5,779 bases of DNA from Pseudomonadota bacterium (GTDB taxonomy: Bacteria > Pseudomonadota > Alphaproteobacteria > Rhizobiales > Beijerinckiaceae), in assembly GCA_028876585.1 (NCBI GenBank), contig JAGWRL010000216.1, positions 1-5,779 on the forward strand, written 5' to 3'. Positions 1 to 5,778 of this stretch are shown here, piece by piece. Position 1 is the stretch's first letter; each line of letters starts with the position of its first letter. A model generated the notes under the pieces. The model did no database searches and had not been told where the DNA came from. It worked only from the letters and a program-made list of their open reading frames with translations. The position numbers and the translations under genes are program-made.

Positions 1-428
1 AGGCGATCGCGCGCGCGACCGACGCCGGGCTGGCGCTCGGCAGCCCCAGCGTGGCCGTCATCGTCGGCGAAGGCGGTTCGGGCGGCGCGCTGGCGATCGC
101 AGCCTCCAGCAAGGTGTTGATGCTGGAACATTCGATCTACACGGTCGCCTCGCCGGAGGCGGCGGCCTCGATCCTGTGGCGCGATTCCTCGCGCGCGCAG
201 GATGCGGCGACCAGCATGAAGATCACCGCCGCCGACCTGCTCAAATTCGGCATCATCGACGGCATCGTGCCGGAGCCGCTCGGCGGCGCGCATCGCGATC
301 CCGCCGGGGCGGTCGAGTCGGCCGGCAAGAGCATCGCGGAGGCGCTGGAATCGCTCGCCGGCCTGTCGCGCGACGGGCTGCGTGAGGCGCGCGCCGCGAA
401 ATTCCTCGCCATCGGGCGCAAGCTGTAG
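1..428 (+). CDS. accA: Acetyl-CoA carboxylase carboxyltransferase subunit alpha, C-terminal part (5' end outside window)
   Basis: The first complete codon in frame is at position 3, and the frame runs 141 codons to TAG at 426-428. AccA pairs with AccD to move the carboxyl group from carboxybiotin to acetyl-CoA, giving malonyl-CoA for fatty-acid synthesis in the cytoplasm. The visible part begins with the AIARATDAGLALG stretch. The glycine-rich GEGGSGGALAIA segment typical of the crotonase-fold carboxyltransferase follows, then YTVASPEAAASILWRDS, which matches the AccA 'SPEGCASILWKD' region. The closing FGIIDGIVPEPLGGAHRDP segment is also characteristic. AccA proteins are usually about 317-320 residues, so a little over half of the gene lies upstream of the window. 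The stop is intact and there is no frameshift. The gene converges on a sulfotransferase with only 10 bases between the stop codons, and no hairpin with a T-run follows. Identification is by recognised family motifs and is secure. Confidence 0.95.
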   Translation, partial: AIARATDAGLALGSPSVAVIVGEGGSGGALAIAASSKVLMLEHSIYTVASPEAAASILWRDSSRAQDAATSMKITAADLLKFGIIDGIVPEPLGGAHRDPAGAVESAGKSIAEALESLAGLSRDGLREARAAKFLAIGRKL

Positions 429-438
429 GCGCGCGCGC

Positions 439-1176
439 TCAGCCGTTGTTGGCGAGGAACCAGCGCCTGAACTGCTCGCCATAGGCTTTCTTGACCGACC
501 CGCCCGTTGGCTTGATCTTGCTGTCGTTGACGTAATGGGCGGCGTCGAACGGGGGAAAGCCGCACAACTCATGGACGCGGGCGAGATGTCCCGGCTGATC
601 GCTCATGAAGTCGTTGTAGAAGAACGAGAACGACCTTTCCGGCCGCAACGACGCGGCGAACGTGTCGAGGTAGATGTCGGACAGCGCCACCGCCTTCAGC
701 GCCGCATCGATATCGCCAAGCGTCAATTCGGCGCCATTGTCCGCCGCCAGCTCCGGATCGCCGTAATAATGGTAAATCTGAGTCTTGCGCGCCAGCGCGA
801 GGCTCGTCGCCTGGGCGATGCGATCGCGCCGGCGCACGATGAGCCAGCGCGCCCGTTCGCCGAAAAACGCGCGGCGCAGTTCGGGCGAGAGTTGCGCCAA
901 GCGGTGCAGTTGCGACAGACTTTTGCACATGATCTTGGCGGCGACGAAACCGCTGGCGTCGTAGTGCAACCTGGCCCAGGTCTCCATCGCCTGCGCGGGC
1001 GTGGCGTTGTCGTCAAGATAAGAGAAATGCTCTTGGGCCAAATCCCACAATTCGAAACCAAGCGATCGTTTCAATTCGTAGGCTATCGTTTCGGCGATGA
1101 AGGTCGAGCCGCAGCGAACCTCGCTGGCGATGAACAGGCATCTACGGCCATCGTCGAACTTGAGAAAATCAGTCAT
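439..1176 (-). CDS. Stf0-family sulfotransferase (PAPS-dependent, acceptor unknown)
   Basis: This is a 245-residue protein, about the usual Stf0 length of roughly 250. The family transfers sulfate from PAPS to a hydroxyl of a carbohydrate; the founding mycobacterial Stf0 acts on trehalose, and rhizobial relatives act on lipopolysaccharide or similar glycans. Near the N-terminus, after the beta strand CLFIA, the 5'-phosphosulfate loop is SEVRCGST (residues 18-25). This is a variant of the family's TPRSGST, with Pro replaced by Val but the Arg, Gly, Ser and Thr kept. The segment AQEHF (47-51) resembles the family's xEYF segment, so Glu49 is a candidate catalytic base (inference). The 3'-phosphate-binding motif RRRDRIAQATS (115-125) is very Stf0-like. 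There is no signal peptide or membrane segment. ATG at 1176 is chosen; an in-frame TTG at 1191 would add five residues but has no ribosome-binding site, and the site before 1176 is also weak. Local GC is lower than in neighbouring genes, especially near the 5' end. The gene is divergent from lutA and there is no obvious partner gene. Confidence 0.82.
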   Translation of the reverse strand: MTDFLKFDDGRRCLFIASEVRCGSTFIAETIAYELKRSLGFELWDLAQEHFSYLDDNATPAQAMETWARLHYDASGFVAAKIMCKSLSQLHRLAQLSPELRRAFFGERARWLIVRRRDRIAQATSLALARKTQIYHYYGDPELAADNGAELTLGDIDAALKAVALSDIYLDTFAASLRPERSFSFFYNDFMSDQPGHLARVHELCGFPPFDAAHYVNDSKIKPTGGSVKKAYGEQFRRWFLANNG

Positions 1177-1261
1177 GCCGGCCAAATCCAATCGTCGCTG
1201 CTGACCGCATCCATCTCTCCCCGAAGCGCAAGCAATCGCGCCCGTGATACAGAAAAGCTTC

Positions 1262-1303
1262 GGCGGCGCAAAGCGGGCGCGTGGCGGCGCAGAGCGCGGC
1301 GCC
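1262..1303. repeat. Imperfect 21-base tandem duplication with hairpin-forming GGCGGCGC arms
   Basis: Two adjacent 21-base units (1262-1282 and 1283-1303) both start GGCGGCGCA and share AGCG four bases later, then diverge. The arm GGCGGCGC of either copy (1262-1269 or 1283-1290) can pair with GCGCCGCC at 1299-1306. The first copy extends to 9 bp using C1261 and G1307. Two mutually exclusive hairpins are therefore possible. Read on the minus strand, as the sulfotransferase leader, the longer hairpin is followed by AAGCTTTTC (1260-1252). The repeat and pairing are seen directly; any regulatory role is inference. Confidence 0.45.
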
Positions 1304-1430
1304 GCCGACGGCTCACGGGGAATAGCATTGGCGGGAGCCGGTCGCGACGGGAGCCGTACCGCTCGTCTCGCGACGACCGCGATGTTATTTGACCGGCAAC
1401 GCTCTAAATTGCAGCTTTATTTCGCTATTA

Positions 1431-1459
1431 TTGCCTTGTCTTGCACCCACAATGATAAT
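1431..1459 (+). promoter_or_regulatory. Predicted sigma70-type promoter for lutABC
   Basis: A -35 box TTGCCT (1431-1436) and a -10 box GATAAT (1454-1459) are separated by exactly 17 bases, in the only AT-rich stretch of the intergenic region. They match the TTGACA and TATAAT consensus at 4/6 and 5/6 positions. The -10 overlaps a small palindrome, TGAT-A-ATCA (1453-1461), which could be part of an operator, though it is short. Transcription would start near 1466, giving a leader of about 90 bases before the lutA start. Prediction only. Confidence 0.55.
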
Positions 1460-1544
1460 CACGCGGCGCCGCGCGGTCGGGGCTTTTGCGTCCTTGGCGC
1501 ACCTTGAAACCCGTCGCCCGCTGGTCCAATGTCGGCGCCTGCTG

Positions 1545-1550
1545 AGGAGG
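1545..1550 (+). promoter_or_regulatory. Shine-Dalgarno sequence that sets the lutA start
   Basis: A perfect AGGAGG lies six bases upstream of TTG 1557. It is the strongest ribosome-binding site in the region and decides the lutA start in favour of this TTG over upstream in-frame candidates, whose encoded residues (Arg/Leu-rich, 1389-1556) do not look like LutA. Confidence 0.75.
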
Positions 1551-1556
1551 CGTTGT

Positions 1557-2339
1557 TTGTCCCAAGGATCACCGCCGGGCGCGGGGTTGCGCGTCGGTCT
1601 GTTCGTCACCTGTCTGGTCGATCTGATGCGGCCGAGCATCGGCTTCGCGGCGGTCAAGCTGCTGGAAGACGCCGGCTGCAAGGTCGTCGTCCCGGCGCAG
1701 ACCTGCTGCGGCCAGCCCGCCTATAATTCCGGCGACCGCGCCGACGCCAAGCGAATCGCGCGCCAGACCATGCGCGCCTTCGCCGGCTGCGATTACATCG
1801 TCGCGCCGAGCGGCTCCTGCGGCGGGATGCTGGCCAAGCATTATCCCGAATTGTTCGCCGACGAACCCGACGCCTCGCGCGAGGCGGTCGCCTTCGCCGG
1901 CAAATGCCGCGAGATCGTCAGCTTCCTCGCCGACACGCTCGGCGTCGAGCGGGTCAACGCGCGCTACGAGGGCGTCGCGACCTATCACGATTCCTGCTCC
2001 GGCCTGCGCGAACTGGGCATCCGCGACCAACCGCGCAAATTGCTGGCGAGCGTCGAAGGGCTGAAACTGGTCGAACTGGAGGACAGCGACGTCTGTTGCG
2101 GCTTCGGCGGCACCTTCGCCGTCAAATACGGGGAATTGTCGGGCGCGATCGTCGCCAAAAAGGCCGACAAGATCGCCGCCACCGGCGCCGACACGCTGCT
2201 CGCCGGCGATCTCGGCTGCCTGATGAACATGGCGGGCAAACTGAGCCGCGAGGGCCGCCAGATTCGCGTGCGCCACGTCGTCGAGGTGCTCGCCGGCATG
2301 ACCGACGATCCGCCGATCGGCCAGGGGAGCGCCAAGTGA
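1557..2339 (+). CDS. lutA: Lactate utilization protein A, (Fe-S)-binding CCG-domain protein
   Basis: This 260-residue protein is close to the usual LutA/YkgE length of about 240-260. LutA is one of three subunits of the cytoplasmic LutABC complex that oxidises L-lactate to pyruvate. It contains two cysteine-rich CCG domains of the type also found in the GlpC and heterodisulfide-reductase HdrB families. Domain one has Cys19 (FVTCLVD), the pair Cys50-Cys51 in QTCCGQPAYNSG, and Cys88 in PSGSCGGM. Domain two has Cys147 (YHDSCSGLRELG), the pair Cys180-Cys181 in DVCCGFGGTF, and Cys221 in DLGCLMN. All expected cluster-ligand cysteines are present, so the subunit looks intact. Start chosen: TTG 1557, because AGGAGG sits six bases upstream and the conserved region RVGLFVTC begins soon after. 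An in-frame TTG at 1587 is a weaker alternative. The stop TGA overlaps the lutB GTG start (GTGA, 2336-2339), implying coupled translation. It is the first gene of a three-gene operon. Confidence 0.92.
   Translation: MSQGSPPGAGLRVGLFVTCLVDLMRPSIGFAAVKLLEDAGCKVVVPAQTCCGQPAYNSGDRADAKRIARQTMRAFAGCDYIVAPSGSCGGMLAKHYPELFADEPDASREAVAFAGKCREIVSFLADTLGVERVNARYEGVATYHDSCSGLRELGIRDQPRKLLASVEGLKLVELEDSDVCCGFGGTFAVKYGELSGAIVAKKADKIAATGADTLLAGDLGCLMNMAGKLSREGRQIRVRHVVEVLAGMTDDPPIGQGSAK
2323..2329 (+). promoter_or_regulatory. Shine-Dalgarno sequence for lutB inside the lutA 3' end
   Basis: AGGGGAG within the last codons of lutA lies six bases before GTG 2336. It supports that GTG as the lutB start, even though the open frame extends far upstream through lutA in another reading frame. 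Confidence 0.65.
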
Positions 2340-3763
2340 GCGCCGTCATCACCACGCCGCGCTTCAAGGACAACGTCCACGAGGCGCTGTACGACGCGCG
2401 CCTGCAACGCGCGTTGAACACCGCCGGCAATTTCGTGCCGCGCCGCGCCGCCGCGGTCGCCCGCCTGCCCGAGTTCGAGGCTTTGCGCGACAGCGCGCGC
2501 GACATCAAGACCCACACGCTCGCCCATCTCGACCTCTATCTCGAAGCTTACGAGCAGCGCGTCACCGCCGCCGGCGGCCAGGTGCATTACGCCCGCGACG
2601 CCGAGGAGGCGCGCCAGATTTTCCTCGGCCTCTGCAAGGCGCGGGCGGCCAAGCGCGTCACCAAGGGCAAGTCGATGATCTCGGAGGAGATCGGCCTCAA
2701 TCAGGCGCTGGAGGCGGCCGGGATCGAGGCGATCGAGACGGATCTCGGCGAATACATCATCCAGTTGCGCAACGAGGCGCCGAGCCACATCATCGCGCCG
2801 GCGATCCATGTCACCCGCGACGACATCGAGGCGGACTTCCGCAAGGCGCATCTGCACTTAGCCCGCGACCGCGACCTGTCGCAGCCCGAGACGCTGCTGG
2901 CGGAGGCGCGCGAAATCCTGCGGCAGAAATTCCTCTCCGCCGACATCGGCGTCACCGGCGCGAATTTCCTGATCGCCGAGACCGGAAGCTCGATCATCGT
3001 CACCAACGAGGGCAACGGCGATCTGACCCAGATCCTGCCCAAGGTGCATGTCGTCATCGCCAGCCTGGAAAAGATCACGCCGACGCTCGACGACGCGGCG
3101 CAACTGCTGCGCGTGCTCGCCCGCTCGGCGACCGGGCAGGACATGTCGGTCTATACGACGCTCTCCACCGGGCCGCGCCGCGCCGACGATCCCGACGGAC
3201 CGGAAGAATATCACGTCATCCTGCTCGACAACGGCCGCTCGTCGATGCTGTCGGGCGAGTTCAAGGACATGCTGCGCTGCATCCGCTGCGGCGCCTGCAT
3301 GAACCATTGCCCGGTCTATCAGGCTGTCGGCGGCCACGCTTACGGCTGGGTCTATCCCGGCCCGATGGGCGCGGTGCTGACGCCCTCGCTGATCGGCGTA
3401 GAGGACGGCGGGCAGTTGCCCAACGCCTCCACCTTCTGCGGCCGCTGCGAAGCCGTGTGCCCGATGAAAATCCCGCTGCCGAAGATGATGCGGCATTGGC
3501 GCGAGCGCGAATTCGAGCGCCATCTGGAGCCGACGCCGGTGCGCTATGGCTTGGGGGTGTGGGCCTATTTCGCCACCCGGCCGACGCTCTACCGCTTCGC
3601 CACCAATCTGGCGATGCGGGCGATGGGGCTGGTCGGGGGCGGGCGCGGGCGCTTCGCCTGGGCGCCCCTCGCCGGCGGCTGGACGCGCTATCGCGATCTG
3701 CCGGCGCCGCAGGGGGGGACGTTTCAAGCGCGCTGGCGCGCCAAGAGCGGGGCGGTGCAATGA
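2336..3763 (+). CDS. lutB: Lactate utilization protein B, LUD-domain iron-sulfur protein
   Basis: This 475-residue protein has the normal LutB/YkgF size. It is the large iron-sulfur subunit of the L-lactate oxidising LutABC complex; the electron acceptor of the complex is not known from sequence. An N-terminal LUD (formerly DUF162) domain covers roughly residues 65-300, with landmarks TKGKSMISEEIGLN (from 109) and TGANFLIAETG (207-217). A ferredoxin-like two-cluster segment follows: CIRCGACMNHCP (Cys315, 318, 321, 325) and FCGRCEAVCP (Cys368, 371, 375). The C-terminal tail from about residue 395, beginning YGLGVWAYFATRP, matches the LutB C-terminal domain. All cluster cysteines appear to be present. 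The GTG start is supported by AGGGGAG six bases upstream, by the GTGA overlap with lutA, and by the LutB-like beginning (PRFKDNVHEAL). The stop overlaps the lutC ATG as ATGA (3760-3763). No transmembrane segment or signal peptide is apparent. Confidence 0.94.
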   Translation: MSAVITTPRFKDNVHEALYDARLQRALNTAGNFVPRRAAAVARLPEFEALRDSARDIKTHTLAHLDLYLEAYEQRVTAAGGQVHYARDAEEARQIFLGLCKARAAKRVTKGKSMISEEIGLNQALEAAGIEAIETDLGEYIIQLRNEAPSHIIAPAIHVTRDDIEADFRKAHLHLARDRDLSQPETLLAEAREILRQKFLSADIGVTGANFLIAETGSSIIVTNEGNGDLTQILPKVHVVIASLEKITPTLDDAAQLLRVLARSATGQDMSVYTTLSTGPRRADDPDGPEEYHVILLDNGRSSMLSGEFKDMLRCIRCGACMNHCPVYQAVGGHAYGWVYPGPMGAVLTPSLIGVEDGGQLPNASTFCGRCEAVCPMKIPLPKMMRHWREREFERHLEPTPVRYGLGVWAYFATRPTLYRFATNLAMRAMGLVGGGRGRFAWAPLAGGWTRYRDLPAPQGGTFQARWRAKSGAVQ

Positions 3764-4419
3764 GCGCGCGCGACGAGATTTTCGGCGGGATTCGCCGCTC
3801 GCTGCATGTCAACGGGACCGAGGCGCCGCGCCGCGCCGCCGTCGCCGACCGGCTCGCCCGCGCCCCCTCCGGCGTGATCCCCGCGCGCGGCCAGGGCGGG
3901 CTGGCGACGTTCAAGGACGAGGCCGCGCGCGCGGCGGCGACGCTGCAAGAGGTCGCCTCCGCCGCCGAAGTCCCGGCCGAGATCGCCCGCTACCTGCGCG
4001 AACACAATCTGCCCGCGACGTTGCGGATCGGCGCCGACGCGCGGCTCGCCGGCCTGCCCTGGGCCGACACGGCGCTGGAATTGCGCCACGGCCCGTCCGA
4101 CGGCCACGACCTCAACGCCGCCAGCGTCGCCTTCGCCGCCGTCGCCGAGACCGGCACGCTGGCGCTGGTCTCCGGCGCCGACAACCCGACGACGCTGAAT
4201 TTCCTGCCCGACAATCACGTCGTCGTGCTGTTCGCCAAGGATGTCGTCGGCGACATGGAGGGCGTATTCGCGCGGCTGCGCGGAACTTACGGCGCCGGCC
4301 AGGCGCCGCGCACGCTCAATTTCGTCACCGGTCCGTCGCGCTCGGCCGACATCGAGCAGACCCTGCTGTTCGGCGCGCACGGGCCGCGACGGCTGCATAT
4401 CGTGCTGGTCGGCGGCTAA
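3760..4419 (+). CDS. lutC: Lactate utilization protein C, LUD-domain protein
   Basis: This 219-residue protein fits the LutC/YkgG family (about 220-240). It is the third subunit of the L-lactate oxidising complex and, like LutB, has a LUD domain, but no iron-sulfur cysteine motifs. The N-terminus MSARDEIFGGIRRSL is typical. The core motifs are AETGTLAL (Glu130-Thr131-Gly132), NFLPDNH (147-153) and the C-terminal GPSRSADIEQTLLFGAHGP (191-209). These correspond to the conserved ETGT, PxxH and GPS-TADIE signatures of the family. ATG 3760 overlaps the lutB stop as ATGA, so translation is probably coupled; an independent ribosome-binding site is only weakly apparent (purine/G-rich 3744-3756). The TAA stop (4417-4419) overlaps the stop of mntH on the other strand by 4 bases. 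No lactate permease (LutP/LldP) or GntR-type regulator follows; the operon ends here within the window. Confidence 0.93.
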   Translation: MSARDEIFGGIRRSLHVNGTEAPRRAAVADRLARAPSGVIPARGQGGLATFKDEAARAAATLQEVASAAEVPAEIARYLREHNLPATLRIGADARLAGLPWADTALELRHGPSDGHDLNAASVAFAAVAETGTLALVSGADNPTTLNFLPDNHVVVLFAKDVVGDMEGVFARLRGTYGAGQAPRTLNFVTGPSRSADIEQTLLFGAHGPRRLHIVLVGG

Positions 4420-5723
4420 CCCAACCCCGGCACGGGCAGGCCGAAAATCTGCGCCAGCAGCAGCGCGTTGAGCGCGACGATGACGACCGCCGCCGCAATC
4501 GCGGTCGCGTGCAGCGCGAAGCCGTTGGCGAACGCGCCCATCAGGTCGCGCCGCCGCGTGAACATCAGCAAGGCGATCATCGGCGCCGGCAGCGCGAAGC
4601 TCAGCACGACCTGGCTCAGCACCAGCGCCCGGGTCGAATCGACGCCGAGCCAGACGACGACGAAGGCCGGCGCCGTCGTCACCAGCCGCCGCACCCAGAT
4701 CGGGATCGACCGCCGCGTAAAACCCTGCATGATCACCTGCCCCGCCAGCGTGCCGACCACCGAACTCGACACGCCCGAGGCCAGCAGCGACAGCAGAAAC
4801 AGCCCGGCCGCGCCCGCGCCCAGCAGCGGCGTCAGCGTCTTGTAGGCGGTTTCGATCTCAGCGACGTCGGCGTGGCCGGCGTGGAAGGCGGCGGCCGCCA
4901 TAGCCACCATCGCCATATTGACCAGACCGGCGCCGGCCAGCGCAATCAGCACCTCGCGGTTGGAATAGCGCAGCAACATCGCGCGGTCGGCGTCGTTGCG
5001 CGGGACGGAGCGCGCCTGCGTCAACGCGGAATGGAGATAGAGCGCATGCGGCATCACCGTCGCGCCGATCACGCCGACGGCGAGGGTGAGCGCCTGCGCG
5101 TCGGGCAGTTTCGGCGTCACCGAGCCCGCCGCCGCCGCGCCCCAGTCGATCGGCGCGATGAACAATTCCGCGAGGTAGCAAAACCCGATCAGCGCGACCA
5201 GCGCGCCGATGGCGAGTTCCATCGGCCGGAAACCGCCGCGTCCAAACATCAGGATGGCGTAAGTCAGCAACGCGACCACGACCATGCCGGTCATCAGCGG
5301 CGCGTGGAACAGCAGCGAAAAACCGATCGCCCCGCCGACGAATTCAGCCAGATCGGTCGCCATCGCCGCCAGTTCGCTGACGATCCACAGCGCCAGCACG
5401 ACGGGGGCGGAGAATTCCTCCCGGCAATGTTCGGCGAGATTCTTGCCGGTGACGATCCCGAGCTTGGCCGACAAAGCCTGAAACAGCATGGCGACGAGAT
5501 TGGCGAGCAGCACCACCCAGAGCAGCGAATAGCCATAGGCCGCGCCCGCCTGGATGTTGGTCGCGAAATTGCCGGGGTCCATATAGGCGATCGAGGCGAC
5601 GACGGCGGGGCCGGCGAACAGCATCGCCGTCGCCGCCCGGCCCCGGCTCCGGCCGGCGAGCGTCTCGCCGATGGCGAACGCGGCGCGACCCGAAAGATTT
5701 GATGATTGCGCGTCCGACATCAT
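4416..5723 (-). CDS. mntH: NRAMP-family divalent metal (Mn2+) transporter MntH
   Basis: This is a 435-residue polytopic inner-membrane protein, slightly longer than E. coli MntH (412), mainly because of a roughly 15-residue longer N-terminal tail. NRAMP proteins import Mn(II), and often other divalent metals, with protons. The two signature motifs are intact: AYMDPGNFATNIQAG in helix 1 (Asp49-Pro50-Gly51-Asn52) and GATVMPHALYLHS in helix 6 (Met224-Pro225-His226). The metal-binding Asp, Asn and Met of the family are thus present. TDLAEFVGGAIG (from 123) matches the conserved helix 3 region. About eleven hydrophobic segments are visible along the length, as expected. The first of two consecutive ATGs (5723 and 5720) is taken as the start; the Shine-Dalgarno is weak (GAG a few bases upstream). 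A promoter with an MntR-like palindrome lies just upstream, so manganese-dependent repression is likely. The TAG stop overlaps lutC's stop, so the two transcripts converge. Confidence 0.94.
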   Translation of the reverse strand: MMSDAQSSNLSGRAAFAIGETLAGRSRGRAATAMLFAGPAVVASIAYMDPGNFATNIQAGAAYGYSLLWVVLLANLVAMLFQALSAKLGIVTGKNLAEHCREEFSAPVVLALWIVSELAAMATDLAEFVGGAIGFSLLFHAPLMTGMVVVALLTYAILMFGRGGFRPMELAIGALVALIGFCYLAELFIAPIDWGAAAAGSVTPKLPDAQALTLAVGVIGATVMPHALYLHSALTQARSVPRNDADRAMLLRYSNREVLIALAGAGLVNMAMVAMAAAAFHAGHADVAEIETAYKTLTPLLGAGAAGLFLLSLLASGVSSSVVGTLAGQVIMQGFTRRSIPIWVRRLVTTAPAFVVVWLGVDSTRALVLSQVVLSFALPAPMIALLMFTRRRDLMGAFANGFALHATAIAAAVVIVALNALLLAQIFGLPVPGLG

Positions 5724-5750
5724 CGCTCGGGATTGAAGGCGTCGCTTCAG

Positions 5751-5770
5751 AATGTAGCCTTGGGTACATT
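5751..5770. promoter_or_regulatory. Candidate MntR-type operator overlapping the mntH promoter
   Basis: A 20-bp inverted repeat has half-sites AATGTAGCC and GGGTACATT around a central TT; 8 of 9 positions pair, and the outer six are perfect. It covers the whole -10 hexamer and 14 of the 16 spacer bases, ideal for blocking RNA polymerase. By recollection its layout (AAnnTA...GGCTAnnTT) resembles the enterobacterial MntR box upstream of mntH, with changes that keep the symmetry. A Fur-type Mur regulator is the alternative, since some alphaproteobacteria use it for manganese control. The palindrome is seen directly; the binding protein is inferred. Confidence 0.62.
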
Positions 5771-5778
5771 TTTGTCAA
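5751..5778 (-). promoter_or_regulatory. mntH promoter
   Basis: On the minus strand, a perfect -35 TTGACA (5778-5773) is followed after 16 bases by TACATT (5756-5751), a 4/6 match to TATAAT. Transcription would begin near 5744, about 20 bases before the mntH ATG. The -35 is one base from the window edge, so any upstream elements cannot be seen. Confidence 0.7.

Larger units (their letters stand above)
1177..1556. other. Non-coding region between divergent stf0-like gene and lutA
   Basis: This 380-base gap contains no believable gene. Open frames crossing it give Arg/Ala-rich translations that match nothing recognisable, and they continue out of frame into real genes. It has two parts. Positions 1261-1380 are very GC-rich, with a short tandem duplication and hairpin-forming arms. 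Positions 1381-1460 are AT-richer (24 G+C among the 60 bases 1381-1440) and hold the likely lut promoter. No convincing promoter for the minus-strand sulfotransferase was found by eye, although one must lie here if that gene is independently expressed. Confidence 0.7.

Noticed and set aside
386..438. GCGCGC-rich blocks around the accA stop as a possible terminator.
   Set aside because: The arms are low-complexity CG alternation and no T-tract follows on either strand.
1189..1191. TTG start for the sulfotransferase, giving 250 residues.
   Set aside because: There is no ribosome-binding site before it; ATG 1176 directly precedes the conserved N-terminal strand. It remains a minor alternative.
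1333..1371. Direct repeat GGGAGCCG (1333-1340 and 1349-1356) and an imperfect hairpin between 1345-1354 and 1361-1371.
   Set aside because: The pairing is interrupted by three mismatches and no T-run follows; in sequence this GC-rich, short repeats are expected by chance.
382..1392. A 336-codon + strand open frame opposite the sulfotransferase.
   Set aside because: It is the antisense shadow of the Stf0-like gene and overlaps the accA end; it has no recognisable motifs.
1389..1556. Possible N-terminal extension of LutA (56 residues).
   Set aside because: The extension contains the predicted promoter region and lacks LutA similarity; AGGAGG at 1545-1550 points to TTG 1557.
1904..2335. Upstream extension of the lutB frame inside lutA.
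   Set aside because: The residues are Arg-rich and unlike LutB, and a good ribosome-binding site and family-like N-terminus place the start at GTG 2336.
3546..5702. A 718-codon open frame on the + strand through the end of lutB, all of lutC in another frame and antisense to mntH.
   Set aside because: Its translation is an Arg/Gln/His/Ala-rich low-complexity string with no recognisable fold, as expected from GC-rich codon bias in shadow frames. lutB, lutC and mntH explain the region.
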